DNA of 7,540 nucleotides from NCBI GenBank assembly GCA_903868295.1, contig CAIPUQ010000130.1, positions 1 to 7,540 of the forward strand, given 5' to 3'. The notes under the pieces are model-generated. The model was not told the origin of the DNA. It ran no database searches and saw only the letters and a program-made list of their open reading frames with translations. Made by a program: the position numbers and the translations under genes. The stretch is from an uncultured Roseiflexaceae bacterium. Its GTDB lineage: Bacteria > Chloroflexota > Chloroflexia > Chloroflexales > Roseiflexaceae. Shown in pieces: positions 1 through 5,070 of this stretch (positions are counted from its first letter, which is position 1; every line of letters starts with the position of its first letter).

Positions 1-270
1 ATCTGTGTTGTCCTGCTGAGTGGACAGCCATGGTTGGCGGCCACTGTCGACCGCGCAGTGTTGACTACCATCGATTGGGTGAGTGTCCTGTTGGTGACGC
101 TTGCCGGGACGTTGTGGGTGTTCACCGCATTGCCATGGAGTGCCTATCGGCTACGAGCCAGTGGATACACATTGCAATGGAGTCGGTTGGCATATATGGT
201 GGTGTTTGCGGTGTGTGGCGCATGCATTGGGTATTTTGTTGGCGCACGGGTCGCCGGAGCGGGATGGTAA
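1..270 (+). CDS. 3' end of an unidentified membrane protein gene (5' truncated by the window)
   Basis: The frame is open from base 1 to the TAA at 268-270, giving 89 visible residues with no start that has to be internal, so the gene most likely begins before the window. A TTG at 34 could be read as a start but has no convincing ribosome binding site. The visible part is hydrophobic: a cut segment at the left edge, a membrane segment at about residues 24-44 (rich in V, L, T, W), a short basic loop (AYRLRASG) and a last membrane segment at about 65-84 with two cysteines (VCGAC). It ends 18 nt before the ATG of the CPBP protease, so the two are probably co-transcribed. I do not recognise the family, and no function can be given. 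A longer overlapping frame (30-677) has low-complexity, Cys/Arg/Trp-rich content and overlaps the protease, so I prefer this one. Confidence 0.6.
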   Translation: MCVVLLSGQPWLAATVDRAVLTTIDWVSVLLVTLAGTLWVFTALPWSAYRLRASGYTLQWSRLAYMVVFAVCGACIGYFVGARVAGAGW

Positions 271-288
271 CAAGAAAGGAGCGTGTGT

Positions 289-1149
289 ATGAACTGGGTC
301 TCAAACACAGAGTCTGGCAACAGCAAGTGGTGGAGCTGGTGGCTCGGGATTGTGGTCATTCTGGTCTTTTATATGGTGTTGGGCGCAATCCCCGTAGGCA
401 TAGGTGCAGCGACTGGGTTGATAGAGCTCGATGGGAGCGGCAGCCTCATGGGTGGTTCGGCAAAGCCCATCCAATTCGTACTGCTGATGATTTCGCCCGT
501 GATGCTCTTTGTCGGTGTGTGGGCAGCACAGCGCCTGGTACATCGCCGTTCGCTCAGTGCGCTCTTGAGTGCCAATGGATTTCGCTGGCCGCTGATGTGG
601 CAGGGTATGGGGATCTGGTTGGTGCTCGGGATACTCATCACGCTGGTGGAGTGGCTGTTGCACCCTGGCCGGTATAGTTGGTCGTTTGATTTCGACCGGT
701 GGATTCTGATTGCACCATTGGTGTTGTTGATGATCCCGTTCCAAGCTGCCGGCGAGGAGCTCTTCTTCCGTGGGTATCTGATGCAGGCAATCGCGCGTCT
801 GCGGGCACATCCGTTTCTGTTGGTGCTTGCCTCAGGAGTCTTGTTTATGCTGCCCCATCTGACCAATCCCGAAATGAGCAACGCGTTGGGTGGTCAGTTG
901 CCCATGGCGTTGAACTACTTTTTGATGGGTGTCGGCTTGGGTTGGGTGAGTCTGCGTGACGATGGTGTCGAGCGTGCCATTGGCATCCATGTCGTCAACA
1001 ACCTCTATGCAGGGGTCGCAGTGGGATATGCCAATTCTGTCCTTTCTACACCGACATTCTTCGAGGCGAATGTTATCGATGGATGGTTTGGCGTAGGAGC
1101 CATTGTCTGTGCGTTTGCTGTGGTCCTTGCAATCAAACCCCGACCCTGA
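289..1149 (+). CDS. CPBP (Abi/Rce1-like) family intramembrane glutamic endopeptidase
   Basis: A 286-residue polytopic membrane protein with the three conserved CPBP motifs. Motif 1 is GEELFFRG, with the catalytic glutamates E156/E157 and R161. Motif 2 is FMLPH, ending in H190. Motif 3 is HVVNN, with H234 and N238. In this family (Rce1, bacterial Abi/CPBP proteins) these residues form a glutamate-dependent protease site inside the membrane, and bacterial members have been linked to CAAX-like processing, bacteriocin immunity or maturation, and other roles. The substrate here is unknown. About eight hydrophobic segments are visible, near residues 19-40, 61-83, 104-124, 138-154, 175-189, 204-221, 233-247 and 265-282. 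I chose ATG 289 over the in-frame GTG at 283 because AGAAAGGAG (273-281) sits 7 nt upstream of it. The gene follows a truncated membrane protein gene by 18 nt and is closed by a strong terminator. All motif residues are intact, so it is probably active. Family assignment is secure; biological role is not. Confidence 0.93.
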   Translation: MNWVSNTESGNSKWWSWWLGIVVILVFYMVLGAIPVGIGAATGLIELDGSGSLMGGSAKPIQFVLLMISPVMLFVGVWAAQRLVHRRSLSALLSANGFRWPLMWQGMGIWLVLGILITLVEWLLHPGRYSWSFDFDRWILIAPLVLLMIPFQAAGEELFFRGYLMQAIARLRAHPFLLVLASGVLFMLPHLTNPEMSNALGGQLPMALNYFLMGVGLGWVSLRDDGVERAIGIHVVNNLYAGVAVGYANSVLSTPTFFEANVIDGWFGVGAIVCAFAVVLAIKPRP

Positions 1150-1160
1150 TTTTGAACGAG

Positions 1161-1195
1161 ACTGCCAGCGCTCGACAGCGAGCGTTGGCAGTTTT
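1161..1195 (+). terminator. Intrinsic terminator of the CPBP gene
   Basis: A 14-bp stem (1161-1174 with 1179-1192, one G-U pair) closes a 4-nt loop ACAG and is followed at once by TTTT and then CTGATTTTCT. It lies 11 nt past the CPBP stop codon. It is strong and well placed, and separates the left unit from prs. Confidence 0.9.
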
Positions 1196-1212
1196 CTGAT
1201 TTTCTCATGAAC

Positions 1213-1230
1213 TATATACATTTGTATATA
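1213..1230. repeat. AT-rich perfect inverted repeat TATATACA-TT-TGTATATA
   Basis: Two perfect 8-bp arms (1213-1220 and 1223-1230) are separated by 2 nt, just after the CPBP terminator and about 210 nt before the prs promoter. The form suits a dimeric regulator site, but no promoter lies close by. Alternating TA sequence also gives such dyads by chance. Function unknown. Confidence 0.4.
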
Positions 1231-1424
1231 TACTAATAGCACTCGTATTCATTCTTTCGTAATGTTTACGATGGTTTATGGATAAGAAAAACGTGTGCCG
1301 TTCGGTGCATTGTGGGGATGCAATCAGTCAGTACGATCGACTCATCCAGCACTACGAAAATCAGCAACAGTGTCGGTGAAAACGCAAAAATTGGAGTTCC
1401 CGGAGTGGGCCAGATTTCTCTACG

Positions 1425-1453
1425 TTGCCGAGGGTTATGAATGAGATTACAAT
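1425..1453 (+). promoter_or_regulatory. Probable sigma-70-type promoter of prs
   Basis: TTGCCG (1425-1430) and TACAAT (1448-1453) are separated by exactly 17 nt and close to the consensus TTGACA/TATAAT. Transcription would start near 1460, giving a leader of about 25 nt before the prs ATG at 1487, with GAGGGA (1478-1483) as ribosome binding site. Confidence 0.7.
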
Positions 1454-1486
1454 ACAAGAACAAAACACTATTTCGACGAGGGATAC

Positions 1487-2479
1487 ATGAGCAGCCGTTT
1501 TAGCGAGATGCGGATTTTCAGTGGCAGTGGCAATCCCGCCATTGCGCAGGCCATTGCAGATCGGCTCGGTGTGACCCTCGGTGACATCACGCTGACCAAG
1601 TACCCGAACGATAATTTGTTTGCACGGCTAAACGAGAGTGTGCGCGAAAAAGACATCTTCATTGTGCAGTCGTTGACTGCGCCGTTGAGTGATCGCATCA
1701 TGGAGCTGTTGATTATCCTCGATGCGTGTCGGCGTTCTGCCGCAGGGCGGGTGACTGCGGTGCTGCCGTTTTATGCATATGGGCGGACCGACAAGCGCGA
1801 TCAGCCACGTGTGCCCATTACTGCCCGTCTGTTGGCCGATATGATTCAGACGGCTGGTGCACAGCAGGTCATTACCCTCGACCTCCATGCGGGGCAAATC
1901 CAGGGCTTCTTTTCGATCCCGGTCGATGAGTTGAGTGCGATGTCGTTGCTGGTACGCCACTTCCGCGAAAAGCACGTCGACAACTATACCGTCGTCGCCC
2001 CCGACATGGGCTTTGCAAAGCGGGCCCGCAATTTTGCCGAGCAATTGGGGGTGCCGTTGGCGATTGTCGAAAAGCGGCACCTTGATCACATCCACCCATC
2101 GAACGAGAACGTGCGCCATGTCGAGGCGTTGAATGTCATCGGCGACGTCGAAGGGCGACACTGCATCCTCGTGGACGACGAAATAGCCACCGGCAATTCG
2201 TTGATTGCTGCGGCCGAGCTGTTGGTCGCGCGCGGTGCCACAGCGGTGTCGGCGGGTGTGGTGCATTCGATTATGGCTGGCAAGGCACTCGAGCGGTTGG
2301 CAGCCAGCCCGATCGGCGAATTTGTCACCACTGATACCTTGCCGATTGCTGGCGTCGAGAAGTACCCCAACATCAAGGTGTTGTCGGTCGCGACGCTGCT
2401 CGCCGAGGTGATCCAACGGATTCACAGTGGTATTTCGGTTGATTCGATCAACCTGTTCCAGCGGACACAACGGCATTAG
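1487..2479 (+). CDS. prs: Ribose-phosphate diphosphokinase (PRPP synthetase), divergent
   Basis: Makes phosphoribosyl pyrophosphate from ribose 5-phosphate and ATP, the cytosolic precursor for purines, pyrimidines, NAD, His and Trp. The 330-residue protein is slightly longer than the E. coli enzyme (315). The homology runs end to end: the N-terminal FSGSGNP block, RRSAAGRVTAVLPFYAYGR (to R100), the DLHAGQIQGFF block (D132, H134), APDMGFAKRAR (from 171), the catalytic-loop lysine in EKRH (K196), and the PRPP loop VDDEIATGNS (229-238). Several positions differ from the usual consensus. The adenine-contacting F-x-D-x-E is Y39-P-N41-D-N43. The PRPP loop has Ala at 234 instead of Asp and N-S instead of G-T. 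SPDxGGxxRA reads APDMGFAKRA. These may be lineage traits, or may mark a specialised paralogue. The start is ATG 1487 with GAGGGA 4-9 nt upstream; a promoter lies just before. No intrinsic terminator follows, so read-through into the aminotransferase is possible. Confidence 0.9.
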   Translation: MSSRFSEMRIFSGSGNPAIAQAIADRLGVTLGDITLTKYPNDNLFARLNESVREKDIFIVQSLTAPLSDRIMELLIILDACRRSAAGRVTAVLPFYAYGRTDKRDQPRVPITARLLADMIQTAGAQQVITLDLHAGQIQGFFSIPVDELSAMSLLVRHFREKHVDNYTVVAPDMGFAKRARNFAEQLGVPLAIVEKRHLDHIHPSNENVRHVEALNVIGDVEGRHCILVDDEIATGNSLIAAAELLVARGATAVSAGVVHSIMAGKALERLAASPIGEFVTTDTLPIAGVEKYPNIKVLSVATLLAEVIQRIHSGISVDSINLFQRTQRH

Positions 2480-2480
2480 A

Positions 2481-2511
2481 AGTTATCAGTTATCAGTTAT
2501 CAGTTATCAGT
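2481..2511. repeat. Tandem heptamer array, 4 x AGTTATC plus AGT
   Basis: Four perfect copies of AGTTATC (2481-2508) followed by a partial AGT start one base after the prs stop codon. The heptamer has stop codons on its complement (TGA, TAA), so the array closes minus-strand frames. Similar short tandem heptamers are known between genes in cyanobacteria, and I believe in Chloroflexota. Copy number is expected to vary between strains through replication slippage. It is not a hairpin. Confidence 0.9.
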
Positions 2512-2584
2512 GAGTAGATGGTAGTTCGTAGTTTTGAGGGGTTGTCTGAATAACGTGTCGCATACCGCGGATTTCGCTGTGCGA

Positions 2585-2599
2585 ATCAGCTCCGCTGAT
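2585..2599 (+). other. Small hairpin ATCAGC-TCC-GCTGAT upstream of the aminotransferase
   Basis: A perfect 6-bp stem with a 3-nt loop in the leader of the aminotransferase gene, 33 nt before its ATG. There is no T tract, so it is not a typical terminator. It could be an operator or mRNA structure, or chance. I found no convincing promoter in the 152-nt gap. Confidence 0.3.
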
Positions 2600-2631
2600 G
2601 GATAAACGTCTGCTGCACCAAAGGAGGCGCG

Positions 2632-3879
2632 ATGAAGGATCAACTCGCAATTGCTGGGGGAACACCAGTCCGTGCAAACGGGTACCCGGAATGGCCTATC
2701 CATGATGAAGCAGACGAGGCAGTGTTGCTCGAAGCCTTGCGGAGCGGGCGCTGGGGTGGCTACCCCGAGCCGGGTCCATATAATGCACGCTTCTGCGAGG
2801 CGTTCGCGGCCTTTCAAGGGGCCAAACACGGCGTATTGATGGTCAACGGCACAGTGACGATGGAGGTCGCCCTCAAAGCCCTCGGGATTGGCTGGGGCGA
2901 CGAGGTTATCGTCCCCGGGTTGACCTTTGCTGCAACCGCATATGCCCCGATGGCTGCTGGTGCGTTGCCGGTGGTCGTCGATGTCGAACCAAAGAGCTGG
3001 GGTCTCGATGCCGAGGCAGTCGAGGCAGCGATTACACCACGGACGCGAGCAATCATCCCGGTCCATGCCGGACAAATCGTCTGTGATATGGATGCACTGA
3101 CGGCGATTGCAGCCAAGCATAATCTGCACATCATCGAGGACTGCGCACACAGCCCCGGCAAAATGTGGCGTGGCCGTGGTGTCGGTACCTTTGGGGCTTT
3201 CGGGTCGTTTAGTCATCAAAGCTCCAAAATCCTCACCTCGGGTGAGGGCGGGAGCTTGTTGACCGACGACGAAACGCTGGCCCAACGTGCACATTCGATT
3301 ATCGACTGCGGTCGCCCCAAAGACCCTGCCGGCCAACAGTACAATTTTGGCTGTAACTATCGCCTCGGTGAACTGCACGCCGCATTGTTGTGCACTCAGC
3401 TCGAGAAGTTTGATGCACAGATGCGCGAACGCGCCGAAAACGCCCGCTACTTCATGGAACGCCTCAAGGAACTGAACGGCGTGCGCGCATTGCACCTCGA
3501 TGAGCGGGTGACCCGCCTGTCGTTCTATCGATTCATTGTGGCAATCAATCCCGACGCATTCGGCGGGGTCTCGAACGCTGTTGTCTGCGATGCACTCGAT
3601 GCAGAGGGCATTGGTTGCTGGGTTGGCTATGATCCGATGAGCAAATACCCCCTGTTCCAACCGAAGCTTTCACGATTGCCAGTGGCGGTGGCCTATGCAG
3701 ATCGGCTCGATCCGAGCAAATGGTCGCTCCCCGTGGCCGAACGTGCAGCCCACGCCGAGCAAATCTACCTCGACGAAGCGATCTTCCGCGCTGGTCGGTC
3801 CGGCATCGACGACCTTATCGAGGCATTTGCAAAACTGCTCCGTAACCCAGACGCACTGCGGAAAGCAGCAGCGAAGTAG
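2632..3879 (+). CDS. DegT/DnrJ/EryC1/StrS family PLP-dependent aminotransferase
   Basis: A complete 415-residue fold-type I aminotransferase; this family usually transfers an amino group from Gln or Glu to a keto-sugar or cyclitol. Visible motifs in order: the N-terminal GGTPVRANGYPEWP; the PLP-phosphate segment NGTVTMEVAL (G73, T74); a DEVIVPGLTF block; VHAGQIVCDMDAL; the pyridine-nitrogen aspartate D170 in EDCAHSPG; and the Schiff-base lysine K199 in FSHQSSKILTSGEGG, then DCGRPKDP and NYRLGELHAALL. From memory, the pattern FSxQxxKxLTxGEGG together with CGRP and the PEWP opening resembles 3-amino-5-hydroxybenzoate synthase (RifK) and scyllo-inosose aminotransferases (StsC) more than nucleotide-sugar enzymes. 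The substrate is therefore open: cyclitol, C7N unit or sugar. No sugar or antibiotic genes accompany it. ATG 2632 is preceded by AAGGAGG (2621-2627), 4 nt away. It lies 152 nt after prs with no terminator between, and ends before a strong terminator. Confidence 0.92.
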   Translation: MKDQLAIAGGTPVRANGYPEWPIHDEADEAVLLEALRSGRWGGYPEPGPYNARFCEAFAAFQGAKHGVLMVNGTVTMEVALKALGIGWGDEVIVPGLTFAATAYAPMAAGALPVVVDVEPKSWGLDAEAVEAAITPRTRAIIPVHAGQIVCDMDALTAIAAKHNLHIIEDCAHSPGKMWRGRGVGTFGAFGSFSHQSSKILTSGEGGSLLTDDETLAQRAHSIIDCGRPKDPAGQQYNFGCNYRLGELHAALLCTQLEKFDAQMRERAENARYFMERLKELNGVRALHLDERVTRLSFYRFIVAINPDAFGGVSNAVVCDALDAEGIGCWVGYDPMSKYPLFQPKLSRLPVAVAYADRLDPSKWSLPVAERAAHAEQIYLDEAIFRAGRSGIDDLIEAFAKLLRNPDALRKAAAK

Positions 3880-3920
3880 AATTTTTGGACTTTCAACGAA
3901 GAATTGTAGTCAGACACGAT

Positions 3921-3957
3921 GAGGCGGCCTGCGGAAACGCAGGCCGTCTTTCTCTAT
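3921..3957 (+). terminator. Intrinsic terminator of the aminotransferase gene
   Basis: GC-rich stem CGGCCTGCG/CGCAGGCCG (3925-3933 with 3938-3946) with a GAAA tetraloop. It extends outward to 13 bp with two G-U pairs, and is followed by the pyrimidine run TCTTTCTCT. It lies about 40 nt past the stop codon. Confidence 0.9.
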
Positions 3958-4008
3958 CCTGATACAGACAAAGAGAAATGATTGTTGCAATCGCCCACCC
4001 AGCAGGCG

Positions 4009-4051
4009 AAAAAAATCACCGGACATGCGTTGTACCGACGCACATCCGGTG
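4009..4051 (-). terminator. Intrinsic terminator of the DUF4395-thioredoxin operon
   Basis: Read on the minus strand, the stem CACCGGA/TCCGGTG (4045-4051 with 4017-4023), then a 2x2 internal mismatch and an inner stem TGCGT/ACGCA, is followed by A and seven Ts (plus-strand A run 4009-4015). It starts 14 nt past the thioredoxin stop codon and faces the aminotransferase terminator, so the convergent pair is insulated on both sides. Confidence 0.9.
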
Positions 4052-4065
4052 TATGTATGCGCACG

Positions 4066-4476
4066 CTAGAGGCAGTGCGGAGGTGCCGAGACAACGGCCA
4101 ACTGATTGTAGAGGGTCACATCATCGGTGTAGCCGAGATTGACATGACGCACCGCTCCGGTTGCGTCGTGCACGATGGTCGTCGGCACGGTGAAGATGCC
4201 CAGTTTTTTGACGAGGTCTTGATGATCTTCGATGCGCAAATGGGTAACTTGCAGGTCCGCCCGCTGGGTGCGTAGGCGCGTGAGTGCGGGTTTCTGGAGC
4301 TTTTCGCATTGCACACAACCATCTGCAGACAATGCAATCACACCCGACTTGCCGCGATTATCCGATGGGACATCAATGGTTTGTGTGGTGGCACGGCGGT
4401 TGATGTAGGTCATGTACGCACGTACCAATACGACGACAACGATAACTCCGACCAGAATTACTATGCGTTCAATCAT
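4066..4476 (-). CDS. Membrane-anchored thioredoxin-like protein
   Basis: A 136-residue protein with one N-terminal hydrophobic segment (about residues 4-19, IVILVGVIVVVVLV), a short linker, and a thioredoxin-like fold. The active site is a CxxC, C54-V-Q-C57, after SADG. The second hallmark is the cis-proline P98 in FTVPTTIV, followed by a DATG turn and a last strand with a conserved-type Gly (NLGY). The anchor has no clear signal cleavage site, so the redox domain probably sits on the outer face of the membrane; direction is inferred. CVQC differs from the CGPC of classical thioredoxin, which usually changes redox potential and partner choice. ATG 4476 is preferred: it follows the stop of the DUF4395 gene by only 2 nt and its ribosome binding site (GGGGG) lies inside that gene's end, which indicates translational coupling. 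A further upstream start (4518) would force a 40-nt overlap. The physical partner is very likely the DUF4395 protein. Confidence 0.85.
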   Translation of the reverse strand: MIERIVILVGVIVVVVLVRAYMTYINRRATTQTIDVPSDNRGKSGVIALSADGCVQCEKLQKPALTRLRTQRADLQVTHLRIEDHQDLVKKLGIFTVPTTIVHDATGAVRHVNLGYTDDVTLYNQLAVVSAPPHCL

Positions 4477-4478
4477 AA

Positions 4479-4895
4479 TTACCCCCGTAGCCGTGCCAAT
4501 TGCGCATACATGAAGCACCCTGCGCAGAAGCCCGTCGTCACGTTAATGAGTGCCAAGGTCAACACGAGCAGCCCTGCACCCCACGCCACGGTCAACGCGC
4601 CCAGGCTCGTAGCGACGACACCAATGATGAGGACTCCGAAGCCTACCTGCTGTGCAAATCGGTGCGGGGCAGGGTCTTCGCTGACGCGTTCGGTATGCAG
4701 CACATTGGCCCGCACCAGCGCTCGGTAGGTGACCAACTGTGGTGCATAAGAAGGAGCGATGAGGGTCATCCCGAGCATAACAGCGGCTATCACCAAGCTG
4801 AGGCTACTGCCCGCGATGAACCCGACTGCCAAAAGGGTGATGAGTGTGATTTGGGTGAAGCGCTGCGCGCTCCGGTCGAATGTTGCGGGGGTCAT
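4479..4895 (-). CDS. DUF4395 family membrane protein, thioredoxin operon partner
   Basis: A 138-residue protein with four hydrophobic segments (about 17-31, 34-47, 85-102, 105-122). It shows the DUF4395 pattern: an N-terminal D-x(5)-RF (residues 7-13), an E-D-P-x-P-x-R-F-A-Q motif (73-82), and a C-terminal C-A-G-C-F-M-Y (C124, C127, Y130). DUF4395 proteins are often encoded beside, or fused to, thioredoxin-like proteins, as here. The CxGC pair at the end of the last membrane segment suggests a membrane dithiol that could exchange electrons with the neighbouring thioredoxin, much as CcdA/DsbD-type systems do. That role is inference; I know of no proven biochemical function for the family. ATG 4895 is supported by AAGAGG (plus-strand 4901-4906), 5 nt upstream. 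A strong promoter lies at 4941-4969. Confidence 0.85.
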   Translation of the reverse strand: MTPATFDRSAQRFTQITLITLLAVGFIAGSSLSLVIAAVMLGMTLIAPSYAPQLVTYRALVRANVLHTERVSEDPAPHRFAQQVGFGVLIIGVVATSLGALTVAWGAGLLVLTLALINVTTGFCAGCFMYAQLARLRG

Positions 4896-4940
4896 TGCTG
4901 CCTCTTAATATACGAGTAATTTTATCAACTCACTGACTAA

Positions 4941-4969
4941 AGTATAGCGATGCAATGGTGCGGTGTCAA
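4941..4969 (-). promoter_or_regulatory. Near-consensus promoter of the DUF4395-thioredoxin operon
   Basis: On the minus strand, TTGACA (plus 4964-4969) is a perfect -35 and TATACT (plus 4941-4946) a near-perfect -10, with an exact 17-nt spacer. Transcription would start near 4934, leaving a leader of about 38 nt. It is the best promoter in the window and implies constitutive or well-induced expression. Confidence 0.88.
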
Positions 4970-4974
4970 TAGCC

Positions 4975-4992
4975 ATTCATGAGTAATTCATG
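4975..4992. repeat. Direct repeat ATTCATG-N4-ATTCATG just upstream of the -35
   Basis: Two perfect 7-bp copies (4975-4981 and 4986-4992) are 11 bp apart start to start, about one helical turn, and end 5 bp upstream of the -35 box of the DUF4395 promoter. On the minus strand they read CATGAAT twice. This is a typical position for an activator bound to one face of the DNA. No regulator is identified. Confidence 0.4.
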
Positions 4993-5019
4993 TATGTATA
5001 TCGACTATGAAAAAGCCAC

Positions 5020-5053
5020 AAAAAACCGTCCACGACGCAATGGCCGTGGACGG
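5020..5053 (-). terminator. Intrinsic terminator of pheT
   Basis: Read on the minus strand, the 9-bp stem CCGTCCACG/CGTGGACGG (5045-5053 with 5026-5034) and its 10-nt loop are followed by TTTTTT (plus-strand A run 5020-5025) and a second T-rich stretch. It lies 17 nt past the pheT stop codon and separates pheT from the DUF4395 operon promoter. Confidence 0.9.
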
Positions 5054-5070
5054 GGGAGAATATGTCTTTG

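Larger units (their letters stand above)
1150..1486. other. Gene-poor intergenic region between the CPBP protease and prs
   Basis: This 337-nt stretch holds the CPBP terminator (1161-1195), an AT-rich inverted repeat (1213-1230) and the prs promoter (1425-1453). Between about 1240 and 1420 I see no convincing gene. The best candidate is a 33-codon frame at 1278-1379 (begins MDKKNVCRSVHCG) with ATG but no Shine-Dalgarno sequence. A 65-codon frame on the minus strand (1266-1463) looks like chance. The weak hairpin TGCAT/ATGCA near 1307-1323 has no T tract. The region could hold a small RNA or a leader, but the sequence does not prove one. Confidence 0.6.

Noticed and set aside
30..677. 215-codon plus-strand frame overlapping the first two genes
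   Set aside because: It overlaps the motif-bearing CPBP gene in another frame and has an implausible Cys/Arg/Trp-rich composition.
1278..1379. 33-codon frame (starts MDKKNVC) between CPBP and prs
   Set aside because: The composition is protein-like, but there is no Shine-Dalgarno sequence or promoter close by and no recognised family, so it is noted but not called.
1628..2476. 282-codon open frame on the minus strand opposite prs
   Set aside because: Shadow of prs: no recognisable motif and biased composition; the plus-strand frame matches PRPP synthetase throughout.
2500..3660. 386-codon open frame on the minus strand opposite the aminotransferase
   Set aside because: It is antisense to a gene with complete family motifs, has Cys/His-rich composition typical of a shadow frame, no ribosome binding site, and ends in the heptamer repeat.
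3921..4051. Two adjacent hairpins considered as a repeat pair or attachment site
   Set aside because: Their stems are unrelated in sequence, and each has a T tract on the strand of the gene it follows; they are simply terminators of convergent units.
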